A model generated the notes under the pieces. The model made no database searches and had not been told where the DNA came from. It saw nothing but the letters and a program-made list of their open reading frames with translations. The translations under genes were made by a program, and so were the position numbers. A DNA stretch of 20,333 nucleotides from Clostridia bacterium (GTDB lineage Bacteria; Bacillota_A; Clostridia; UMGS1810). Within the stretch, counting starts at the first letter, position 1; every line of letters begins with the position of its first letter. Below, in pieces: positions 1 through 6,305 of this stretch. Location: assembly GCA_017437345.1 (NCBI GenBank), contig JAFSBJ010000078.1, forward strand, positions 1 to 20,333. The letters are read 5' to 3'.

Positions 1-104
1 AAGCCTACCACATCGTGCCCCTGGGCTTTCATTTCTTTGAATTTTGAATCTATTGCAAGAGTTGGAGACGGTGAAATAGATTCGAATTTTTTTGAATATT
101 GCAT
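1..104 (-). CDS. Class I pyridoxal-phosphate aminotransferase (aspartate aminotransferase type), N-terminal fragment
   Basis: Only the first 34 codons are in the window; the gene continues past the left edge. The visible peptide begins MQYSKKFESISPSPTLAID and continues with a lysine-rich segment ending QGHDVVG. This is the N-terminal signature of class I PLP aminotransferases of the Clostridia/Bacillus AspB type, where it leads into the GAGEPDF motif, which lies outside the window. The family transfers the amino group between aspartate (or related amino acids) and 2-oxoglutarate in the cytosol. The ATG is set by a GGAGG site (114-118) nine bases upstream and by a clear promoter further up (162-190), so it is likely transcribed independently of the dipeptidase gene before it. 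The family call is firm, but substrate specificity cannot be read from this fragment. Confidence 0.8.
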   Translation of the reverse strand, partial: MQYSKKFESISPSPTLAIDSKFKEMKAQGHDVVG

Positions 105-161
105 CTTGCTAATCCTCCGATTTGAAACTAAAGATTTCAAAAATTTCATTTTTCTTTGAAT

Positions 162-190
162 ATTATAGCATATTTGCTTTGTTTTTGCAA
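162..190 (-). promoter_or_regulatory. Sigma-A promoter for the aminotransferase gene
   Basis: On the minus strand TTGCAA (185-190) lies 17 bases from TATAAT (162-167), and the -10 is preceded by TGC (extended -10). It sits just before the end of the upstream dipeptidase gene and gives a leader of about 50 bases. The leader contains a weak inverted repeat TTTGAAA/TTTCAAA (121-127 and 135-141). Confidence 0.7.
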
Positions 191-195
191 GTTGT

Positions 196-1134
196 TCAGG
201 ATAAAGTTTCATATTTTTTCAAAAAATTATGAAAATTGTTGAAAGCAATCTTATTTATGACAGTTTCATTGTAATTAATTGCCAAAAGCTTATCAAAAAT
301 CCTGTAGACACAAGCTGTATTTTCAAGATTTTTTGCCATTTTTTCGGCTCCGTCAAAGTCGGACCCGATGCATATTGCATCTTCTCCGCCAAGGCCCATA
401 AAATGCTCTATATGCTTTATAACTGCATTTACATCAGCGTTTTCATCTGACACAAACGGAGGATAGAAATTTATTCCGCATATTCCTCCCCTTTTTGCAA
501 GATAAACGAACTGCTCATCAGTAAGATTTCGCACATTGGGACATATTGCACGACTATTTGAATGAGTTGCCATAAAGGGCAGACTATATTCTGCAGTTGC
601 TTCCCAGAAGCTCTTATCTGACATATGGGAAACATCAAGGATAACTCCATTTTCCTGCATTTGCCTGAGAGCTGCTTTGCCAAGGGAAGTGAGGCCGCTA
701 TTATTATTCCCTGCACCACCACAGAGAATATTATCATCATTATGACAAAGCCCCATGATTATTATTCCCAGGGATTTATAATACGATATATCTTTCAGAG
801 AGAAATCTGGCTGTGAGCCCAGGTTCTCTATGGAAGCAAGGGCTGTTATTTTTCCCGACATGCAGTTTTTAACTATTCCCTTTATACTTTTCTCAAATGA
901 TATAAAACCGGGGTATGTTGCACATTCTTTTTTAAGGTAATTTAGTATATCTGAAACATCTTTTTTAAAATATTCTCCGCTATTATATATTGCAAAAACC
1001 TCAGTCATAGAGGAATACTTTTTTAAAGATGAAATATTAACCATATAACTACTGTTATTTAACGAATCATTATTTTTATAAAGCTTAGTAAGAGTGTCGC
1101 AATGAGCATCAAAATAGGGATATTTATATTTCAT
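196..1134 (-). CDS. Membrane dipeptidase family protein (peptidase M19, renal dipeptidase type)
   Basis: This is a complete 312-residue TIM-barrel metallopeptidase of family M19, the usual length for Firmicutes members. All expected zinc ligands can be placed: H11 and D13 (DAHCD), the bridging E103 (SIENLG), H170 (DVSHMS), H191 (ATHSNSRA) and D259 (GSDFDG). The family hydrolyses dipeptides, often with a D-residue at the C-terminal side, using a binuclear zinc site. No signal peptide or membrane segment is visible, so it is probably cytosolic, unlike the animal enzyme. The ATG has AGGAG upstream at good spacing. It lies between a terminator (1198-1240) and the promoter of the aminotransferase, so it is probably monocistronic. 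A -10-like TATAAT lies in its upstream gap, but no good -35 was found. Physiological substrate unknown; peptide scavenging is an inference. Confidence 0.92.
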   Translation of the reverse strand: MKYKYPYFDAHCDTLTKLYKNNDSLNNSSYMVNISSLKKYSSMTEVFAIYNSGEYFKKDVSDILNYLKKECATYPGFISFEKSIKGIVKNCMSGKITALASIENLGSQPDFSLKDISYYKSLGIIIMGLCHNDDNILCGGAGNNNSGLTSLGKAALRQMQENGVILDVSHMSDKSFWEATAEYSLPFMATHSNSRAICPNVRNLTDEQFVYLAKRGGICGINFYPPFVSDENADVNAVIKHIEHFMGLGGEDAICIGSDFDGAEKMAKNLENTACVYRIFDKLLAINYNETVINKIAFNNFHNFLKKYETLS

Positions 1135-1197
1135 ACCTTGTCTCCTAAATACACTATTATCTCAGAATTATTATATTTAGAATTAGCTGTTTTGGTT

Positions 1198-1240
1198 ACA
1201 AAAAAGAGGTGTAAGCTCATTAAATGAACTTGCACCTCTT
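1198..1240 (-). terminator. Rho-independent terminator after nadE
   Basis: A 17-position stem spans 1204-1240 (AAGAGGTG pairing with CACCTCTT at the base, one mismatch, three-base loop). On the minus strand it is followed directly by a run of six T. It closes the AI-2E/HAD/LOG/nadE unit. Confidence 0.88.
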
Positions 1241-1254
1241 AATAATATTGATTT

Positions 1255-1998
1255 TTACAATCCCTTTTGAGGATTATATTTAAAAGATGGCATTAGTTGA
1301 AGCTTAAATAAATTCTGTTTGTGCTTTTTATCTATAAGTTCTTTTGTTTTTTCATCTTCACAAACACCTGTGCGGATATATTTATCCAGAACTGCATAGG
1401 TAAAACCAAGATTATCTTCATCGGTTTTGCCGCACAATCCATCGGACGGAACCTTTTCAACCAGTTCATAGGGCAGCTTAAGAAAATGACCTATTTCCTT
1501 TATTTCACTTACTGTAAAATCCGAAAGCGGAGAAAAATCTCCGGCGGCATCGCCATAGCGGGTGGAATAGCCTACCCAATCTTCTGAAAGGTTGCAGGTG
1601 TTGACTACTCTGCCATTTAGACTCTGACTTACTGCATAGAGAGTTGTCATACGGATTCGGGGAGAGACATTTATTTCGGTTTGCTTTGATATTTCAAGGT
1701 CTTTTGGCATATTTGCCATAAGACCGTCGCGGGCATCTTTGATATTTATGATATAGTGTTTTATTCCAAGATGATTTACAAGAAGCTTTGCCGCATCAAT
1801 ATCCGACTGCTCACCACAGGGCATAAGAACCCCGATTACCCTTTCGCGGCCAAGAGCCTCTACGCATAGTGCAGCAGCAATTGAGCTATCTTTTCCGCCG
1901 GAGATGCCAATTACTGCATTGCATCCCCTGCCATTTTCTTCAAAAAAATCCTGTATCCATTTTACAACCTCTGAGGTTGCTTTTTTTACATCAAACAT
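1255..1998 (-). CDS. nadE: NH3-dependent NAD+ synthetase
   Basis: The product makes NAD+ from nicotinic acid adenine dinucleotide, ATP and ammonia, the last step of NAD synthesis, in the cytosol. The PP-loop SGGKDSS (residues 33-39) binds the ATP pyrophosphate, and the segment with NTCNLSEDWVGYSTRYGD is typical of the family. The chain is short (247 residues) with no N-terminal nitrilase domain, so it is the ammonia-dependent form. The reading frame opens at an ATG four codons upstream, but the GGAGG site lies inside those codons, five bases before the ATG at 1998, so I use that start. It is the last gene of a unit with the LOG, HAD and AI-2E genes and is followed by a terminator. An inverted repeat TCAGATG/CATCTGA (2017-2023 and 2049-2055) in the 5' gap surrounds a TATACT, but no good -35 is seen. 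The last codons carry an AAAAGGGATTGTAAAAA run that recurs elsewhere in the window. Confidence 0.95.
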   Translation of the reverse strand: MFDVKKATSEVVKWIQDFFEENGRGCNAVIGISGGKDSSIAAALCVEALGRERVIGVLMPCGEQSDIDAAKLLVNHLGIKHYIINIKDARDGLMANMPKDLEISKQTEINVSPRIRMTTLYAVSQSLNGRVVNTCNLSEDWVGYSTRYGDAAGDFSPLSDFTVSEIKEIGHFLKLPYELVEKVPSDGLCGKTDEDNLGFTYAVLDKYIRTGVCEDEKTKELIDKKHKQNLFKLQLMPSFKYNPQKGL

Positions 1999-2056
1999 AC
2001 AAACCTCCATAACATATCAGATGATTTGCTTAGTATAATTATTTATTACATCTGAC

Positions 2057-2611
2057 TTATTTTATTTTCTGCAAAATATTTTTTATTTCATCTTCATCTA
2101 CATCATCTATAACCTGAAACAAATTATATATTCTATCTGTTGCCGCACCAAAGCTTACAAGATCATCTATAAGCTTTATAAGACTATTATAGAAGCCCTC
2201 TGTATTGACAACAATAATGGGGGCATCTATTCTTTCAAGGTATCTGAGAGTGAGCACCTGAAAGAATTCATCCATTGTACCCACTCCACCGGGAGCTATA
2301 AAGAAGATGTCGGCATGCTTTTCCATGAGAGTTTTTCTTTCGCTCATTGTGTCGACCATGATGGTATTGTCGCAGTTATAAATATCTTCAAAGGTGCTTA
2401 TGAAATGAGGAGAAATCCCCATTATATAACCTCCGTTTTCATCTACTCCGCGGGCAACAGCTCCCATACATCCGGTTGCCCCGGCACCATAGACAAGAGA
2501 AAAATCATTATCTACTATAAGTCTTCCTAATTTTTCTGTTTTTTCCTTGTGGATATCGGCTATCTTGTCTGAAGCGCCGCCATAAACACAAGCATAATAT
2601 CTTTTTGACAT
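2057..2611 (-). CDS. LOG-family (TIGR00730) Rossmann-fold nucleotide phosphoribohydrolase
   Basis: The 184-residue product belongs to the LOG/YvdD family. It carries the diagnostic PGGVGTMDE (residues 107-115), the preceding MSERK (89-93) and the glycine-rich YGAGATGCMG (41-50) of the nucleotide-binding Rossmann fold. Characterised members split the N-glycosidic bond of nucleoside 5'-monophosphates, including cytokinin ribosides in plants and AMP-type substrates in bacteria, releasing ribose 5-phosphate. It is cytosolic and usually dimeric. It starts 11 bases after the HAD hydrolase gene and is followed 58 bases later by nadE. A role in nucleotide or NAD-precursor turnover is therefore plausible but only an inference from position. 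The family call is firm and the in vivo substrate unknown. Confidence 0.9.
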   Translation of the reverse strand: MSKRYYACVYGGASDKIADIHKEKTEKLGRLIVDNDFSLVYGAGATGCMGAVARGVDENGGYIMGISPHFISTFEDIYNCDNTIMVDTMSERKTLMEKHADIFFIAPGGVGTMDEFFQVLTLRYLERIDAPIIVVNTEGFYNSLIKLIDDLVSFGAATDRIYNLFQVIDDVDEDEIKNILQKIK

Positions 2612-2622
2612 AATATCACTCC

Positions 2623-3330
2623 TTAAATTTCGGAAACATATTTTAAAAGCTCGTCAAAGCTTCCCTGAGGGTAAGCTGTTATATCTTTTTTATGGCGGTT
2701 TATGAGACAATCGGTATGGAGAAATACATTTAGTCCTGCCTTAGTAGCCACCATATCATCATCAACATCATTTCCGACCATAAGACATTCAGGCGGATTG
2801 AGACTTAGCTTATTTACAATTTCTGTGTAGTAAAGTGGATTGGGTTTACAATAGGAGGAGTTTTCATAGGTGGTATAGATTTCAAAATCGGTGTGGCAAA
2901 GGCCTGCCCAGGATATACGCTTTTCTATTGCTTTTGGAGGGAAAAGAGGATTTGTGGCAAGGACAAGACGATATCCCATATCTTTTAATTTATAAACAGT
3001 TTCTGCTGATTTTGGGTTACATGAGGTGAAGACCTTTAAAGAATCAAATTCTTTTTCGTAGTATTCATCAAAGTGGGGTTTATCATTATACGCTTTTTCT
3101 CCGTAGATGCCACAGAAAACCTCCCAGAATATGGCTTCGTTAGGACGGGTACCATCACCATTTACCATTGCAAAGGTTCCTTTTATGATTGAATCAATAA
3201 GCTTTTGGGGTTCATAGCCAAGAGGGGCAATTTTAGCTGATATGCTTTTGAAATATTCTTCTACAAATCTATCCTGATCCATTGGCAGAAGGGTTGCGTC
3301 CATATCGAATAAAACAGCTTTAAGTGACAT
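2623..3330 (-). CDS. HAD-superfamily hydrolase
   Basis: The 235-residue protein has the full set of haloacid dehalogenase motifs: motif I DMDAT with nucleophile D9 and acid D11, motif II threonine T126 (LATNP), motif III lysine K162 (CKPNP), and motif IV acidic residues in GNDVDDD (186-192). A helical cap of about 90 residues lies between motifs I and II, as in subclass C1 phosphatases. The family mostly dephosphorylates small metabolites in the cytosol using Mg2+. The gene lies 21 bases after the AI-2E permease gene and 11 bases before the LOG gene, so it is co-transcribed with them. A nucleotide or sugar phosphate substrate would suit the LOG and nadE neighbours, but nothing in the sequence fixes it. 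Confidence 0.9.
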   Translation of the reverse strand: MSLKAVLFDMDATLLPMDQDRFVEEYFKSISAKIAPLGYEPQKLIDSIIKGTFAMVNGDGTRPNEAIFWEVFCGIYGEKAYNDKPHFDEYYEKEFDSLKVFTSCNPKSAETVYKLKDMGYRLVLATNPLFPPKAIEKRISWAGLCHTDFEIYTTYENSSYCKPNPLYYTEIVNKLSLNPPECLMVGNDVDDDMVATKAGLNVFLHTDCLINRHKKDITAYPQGSFDELLKYVSEI

Positions 3331-3351
3331 AATAAATCTCCTTTCAACCGG

Positions 3352-4464
3352 TTACTCTGTGATAGTGCTTTTATTTACATCATCTCTTATTATACGATAA
3401 AATGCCGCAAAAACAGGAACCGACAGAAGAATTCCAAGAATTCCCATAACACCACCGCCAAGGGTTATCGCAGCAAGAACCCAGATGCTCGGCATATTGA
3501 CTGAACTGCCAACAACCTTGGGATAAATAAGGTTTTCTTCTATCTGCTGAAGAACTATTATGAAAACGATAAACATAAGGGCTTTAAAGGGAGATACTGT
3601 GAGTATCATAAATGCTCCGACAGCCGCTCCGATAAAGGCTCCGACAATGGGAACAAGAGCGGTAAATGCAATAAGAGCTCCAATCATTGTGGCATAGGGC
3701 ATGCGGAAAATCATCATACCCAATGAACAAAGGACGCCTAAGATTACTGCATCGGTACACTGGGCAACAAAATAGCGATGAAAAGATTCATCAAAAACAG
3801 TTATCACATACTTAATTATGGAGATTGCCTTCTGGGGAAGGTATCGTTTGAGAAGCTTAGTAAACTGACTTTTGAGTTTTGTCTTTGAAGACAGAAGATA
3901 TATTGAAAAAATAATTGATACAACAGATGTTGTGATACCGGAAAATACTGATACTATTGTTCCCAGAATGACATCAAACACACTTCCCGCACCTGATGTG
4001 ATGATATTTATAAGGTCATCTATTCTCGACTCCCAGTCAATGTCTGTTAAAAGAGATGATATATTCCCGGGAATAAATCTATAGTGTTTTATGGAATCTG
4101 TGATACCTTCGAGAACTCCCGGAAGCTTTGCTATTATAAGCTTGACACAGGATATAAGCTGAGGAAACACAAGAGATACAACAATTACTGCAACCGCAAT
4201 TATTGACATAAACGATAAAAGCATACATAGCGGTCGACGAAGTTTTTCAACTGTTTTTCTTTTGGCTTTCACAAAAATATGTCTTTCATAAAAGCTCATT
4301 GGAATATTTACAATATATGCTATGGCAGCTCCTATTATAAGAGGTGATGAAGCACCAATAAAGGTTTGCAGAAATGCCGAGACATATTTGAAATATGTTA
4401 TTGAAAGATACAGAAGAAATATGCTAAATCCTATTTTAAAGCAGTTTTTCCATGTTATTTGCAT
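3352..4464 (-). CDS. AI-2E family transporter (YdiK/PerM-type membrane permease)
   Basis: The 370-residue polytopic membrane protein has about eight hydrophobic segments (roughly 10-30, 38-58, 80-102, 160-193, 235-255, 258-285, 290-306 and 325-353). The long polar stretch at about 103-158 between segments three and four is the extracytoplasmic loop usual in the family. Signature motifs are PIVGAFIGA (272-280), QQIEENLIYPKVVG (306-319) and the glycine-rich LGGGVMGILG (335-344). Named after E. coli TqsA (an AI-2 exporter), the family also includes Na+/H+ antiporters; substrates of most Firmicutes members are unknown. It is the first gene of the unit with the HAD, LOG and nadE genes, and is divergent from the acyl-ACP thioesterase gene. 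Start ATG is preceded by GGGG seven bases upstream. Confidence 0.9.
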   Translation of the reverse strand: MQITWKNCFKIGFSIFLLYLSITYFKYVSAFLQTFIGASSPLIIGAAIAYIVNIPMSFYERHIFVKAKRKTVEKLRRPLCMLLSFMSIIAVAVIVVSLVFPQLISCVKLIIAKLPGVLEGITDSIKHYRFIPGNISSLLTDIDWESRIDDLINIITSGAGSVFDVILGTIVSVFSGITTSVVSIIFSIYLLSSKTKLKSQFTKLLKRYLPQKAISIIKYVITVFDESFHRYFVAQCTDAVILGVLCSLGMMIFRMPYATMIGALIAFTALVPIVGAFIGAAVGAFMILTVSPFKALMFIVFIIVLQQIEENLIYPKVVGSSVNMPSIWVLAAITLGGGVMGILGILLSVPVFAAFYRIIRDDVNKSTITE

Positions 4465-4496
4465 AATAACGCCCCATTTTTAATTTATTGATATCT

Positions 4497-4525
4497 ATAT
4501 TATAACTTTTATTTCAATTTTTCAA
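4497..4525 (-). promoter_or_regulatory. Probable promoter for the AI-2E/HAD/LOG/nadE unit
   Basis: On the minus strand TTGAAA (4520-4525) lies 17 bases from TAATAT (4497-4502), or 15 bases from the better -10 TATAAT (4499-4504). The leader to the ATG at 4464 would be about 25-30 bases. Confidence 0.5.
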
Positions 4526-4588
4526 TACTTTGGCAAAAACTGTTACACAATTGGAAAATTTGTTAAAGAATTGTTCAAAGTTTATTAA

Positions 4589-4617
4589 TTGCATACGGAT
4601 AGAATTTATGCTATAAT
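4589..4617 (+). promoter_or_regulatory. Sigma-A promoter for the acyl-ACP thioesterase gene
   Basis: TTGCAT (4589-4594), a 17-base spacer and TATAAT (4612-4617), with TGC directly before the -10 (extended -10). It lies about 30 bases upstream of the start codon. Confidence 0.75.
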
Positions 4618-4646
4618 ATGCTATATTATTTTTTGGAGATGGAAAA

Positions 4647-5351
4647 ATGTATAAGGCTACATATGAGACCAGATACGGAGATTACAGAGATTTTGACACA
4701 ATAAAATTCGGATCACTATTGGATATTATTCAGGATGTGTCCACAAAAAACTCTGCCGAATGCGGGTATGGAATATACAAGCTTAGAGATATGAAAAAGG
4801 CCTGGCTTTTAAAAGGAATGAATATAAAGCTGGAAAAAAAGGTCAGAACGCTTACCCCCATTGATGTTTTGACTGCTGTGAAGCCGCCTAAAGGGGCAAC
4901 ATCCGAAAGAGGCTGCATCCTGATGCAGAATGGAGAGATTGTGGCTAAATCAATTGCAGACTGGTTTTTATTTGACGCCGAAAAAATGAGACCTGTGAGA
5001 ATACCGCAGGAGATGCTTGAAAGCTATCAGACACATAATTTTGAAGACGAGTTTTTTTCATATGTTAAGCCGAAATTTATTCCTTTAGCACCTTGTGAAT
5101 ATACGGTGAGAGTGTCAAACAAGGAAATTGATACAAACTGTCACCTCAACAATCAAAAAGGAGCAGAGCTTTTAATGGATGCTCTGCCATATGAATTTGA
5201 ATTTAATTTTGTTAAAACTATATTCAAAAAACCTTGTTATCTGGGTGATGTGCTGGAGGTATGCAAGCAAAAAACCGATAATGGATATTATGTTCATCTG
5301 CAGACAACAGAAAAAGAAATCTGCGTGGCAGGTACATTTGAGATGGTTTAA
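4647..5351 (+). CDS. Acyl-ACP thioesterase (FatA/FatB family)
   Basis: The 234-residue protein has the double hot-dog architecture of acyl-ACP thioesterases. The N-terminal hot dog begins TYETRYGDYRDFD, and the C-terminal one contains DTNCHLNNQKGAELLMDALP (residues 162-181), equivalent to the DxNxHvNN motif in which N164 and H166 are catalytic. The plant enzymes release free fatty acids from acyl-ACP; bacterial homologues do so in the cytosol and may set chain length or recycle acyl-ACP. It is a single-gene unit with its own promoter and a strong terminator. GGAG (4635-4638) lies eight bases before the ATG. Residue identity at the third catalytic position is not certain, and chain-length preference cannot be read. 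Confidence 0.88.
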   Translation: MYKATYETRYGDYRDFDTIKFGSLLDIIQDVSTKNSAECGYGIYKLRDMKKAWLLKGMNIKLEKKVRTLTPIDVLTAVKPPKGATSERGCILMQNGEIVAKSIADWFLFDAEKMRPVRIPQEMLESYQTHNFEDEFFSYVKPKFIPLAPCEYTVRVSNKEIDTNCHLNNQKGAELLMDALPYEFEFNFVKTIFKKPCYLGDVLEVCKQKTDNGYYVHLQTTEKEICVAGTFEMV

Positions 5352-5355
5352 AAAG

Positions 5356-5399
5356 AAAATGGACTGTAAAAAACTATTGTTTTTTTACAGTCCATTTTT
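5356..5399 (+). terminator. Terminator after the acyl-ACP thioesterase gene
   Basis: A long perfect stem (AAAATGGACTGTAAAAAA pairing with its complement around a short loop) ends in a T run, starting four bases after the stop codon. It is near-symmetrical, so it may also stop transcripts from the other side. Confidence 0.85.
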
Positions 5400-5418
5400 G
5401 GGGATTAGGAAAAAATGA

Positions 5419-5656
5419 TTCGGAATGAGTAAATCGAACTCAAAGCAAGATTATTTCTTGCTTTGAGCGATAGCCCGACGCTGTACAAAAGTACTGCGAG
5501 TGGTGAGATTTGCTTATAGCAAAAAGGCATATATTTGAAGAAAAACATCTTAAAACAGATGTTTTTCAACCTATAAACCAAAATTTGAGGATTTATGAGC
5601 ACACTTAACTCTTATGTTGGTTTCATTTTCGCCTTTTTGCGATCCGGACTTTTTTT
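5419..5656 (+). ncRNA. Structured non-coding RNA, closed multi-stem fold (possibly raiA motif)
   Basis: The plus strand folds into one closed structure. Closing stem TTCGGA (5419-5424) pairs with TCCGGA (5643-5648). Inside it are two domains. The first, 5425-5435 with 5507-5517 (11 pairs), encloses a perfect 12-base hairpin CTCAAAGCAAGA/TCTTGCTTTGAG (5439-5450, 5456-5467) and a hairpin CGC-T-GTAC/GTAC-T-GCG with an AAAA loop (5479-5498). The second, GCAAAAAGGC (5519-5528) with GCCTTTTTGC (5631-5640), encloses GAAAAACATCT/AGATGTTTTTC (5540-5550, 5557-5567) and AAACCAA/TTGGTTT (5575-5581, 5617-5623). G-U pairs in the closing and 11-pair stems would be A-C mismatches on the minus strand, so plus is the RNA strand. 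Seven T follow at 5650-5656. No coding potential is seen. The size, the CGATAGCCCGACGCTG core and the Clostridia host recall the raiA motif RNA, but I cannot verify the consensus. No clear promoter was found; it starts 20 bases after a terminator. Confidence 0.75.
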
Positions 5657-5679
5657 ACAATCCCTTTTGCATTTCTTGT

Positions 5680-6291
5680 TTATTTTACAAGAGACATATC
5701 TGCAGTGAAGGGATCTTCAAGAGAATAATGCCCACCAAACATCGCGGCTTTATTGCCTTCTATATTTATCTTTACTTTTGATATTCCGTCTATTGAACAC
5801 AGTGAGTTTACAATAGAATGAACAGCAAGATTTTCCATTGAGGTGCCGCCGGTGAAATTATTGAACTCATCGTTTAGGTCAATGATGCACAAATCGCCCG
5901 AAACACTTACCGAAATTATCTCGGTATCGGAAGGAATGAGAGTGCAAAGATTGTTATCTTCGGGACCGTCGATTATTGCCTGAAGAACAGCTTTTGCAAG
6001 AGATGAATCGTTTTTGAAGGTTCGCTTTTCAGCCGATAGATTTGCTATATTCTCATCGGCATAATAAAGAGAAACTTCAACCTCTGCCTTCTTTTCTTCT
6101 TTTGGCTCATCGCTATTGTTTTCTATATCGGTTTGTACTGTGTTGTCATTGGGAGTATAACTAAGACCCCAGGTTGAAAAAATAACAGGCTTTCCTTCAT
6201 TCATACGGTTAAGATCGATGGCATATGCAATTCCCAGAAGAATAGCAACAACAAGGATTACTGTTAGAACTGTTGTAAAAAATCGTTTCAT
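5680..6291 (-). CDS. GerMN-domain protein with N-terminal membrane anchor
   Basis: The 203-residue protein starts with an uncleaved-looking signal/anchor helix (residues 4-24, no lipobox cysteine), followed by a PVIFSTWGLSYTP segment (35-47). An acidic linker rich in D/E/N/K (about 48-70) leads to a GerMN domain (about 72-185) containing AIIDGPEDNNLCTLIPSDT and NLAVHSIVNSL. GerMN was defined in the sporulation/germination proteins GerM and LpqB. It is an extracytoplasmic domain likely to bind ligand or peptidoglycan, and is widespread in Firmicutes outside sporulation too. GerM itself is a lipoprotein with two GerMN copies; here there is one copy and no lipobox. It starts 14 bases after the serpin gene and is surely co-transcribed, so both products probably act at the cell surface. 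Its exact role is unknown. Confidence 0.85.
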   Translation of the reverse strand: MKRFFTTVLTVILVVAILLGIAYAIDLNRMNEGKPVIFSTWGLSYTPNDNTVQTDIENNSDEPKEEKKAEVEVSLYYADENIANLSAEKRTFKNDSSLAKAVLQAIIDGPEDNNLCTLIPSDTEIISVSVSGDLCIIDLNDEFNNFTGGTSMENLAVHSIVNSLCSIDGISKVKINIEGNKAAMFGGHYSLEDPFTADMSLVK

Positions 6292-6305
6292 ACATTACCC
6301 TCCTA

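Noticed and set aside
2012..2056. A separate promoter for nadE around the TATACT at 2032-2037
   Set aside because: The hexamer 17 bases upstream is ATAAGT, far from a -35 consensus. The inverted repeat around it is only seven bases.
5405..5602. A 65-codon minus-strand reading frame inside the structured RNA region
   Set aside because: It has no ribosome-binding site or recognisable protein, and the region is explained by paired stems whose G-U pairs point to a plus-strand RNA.
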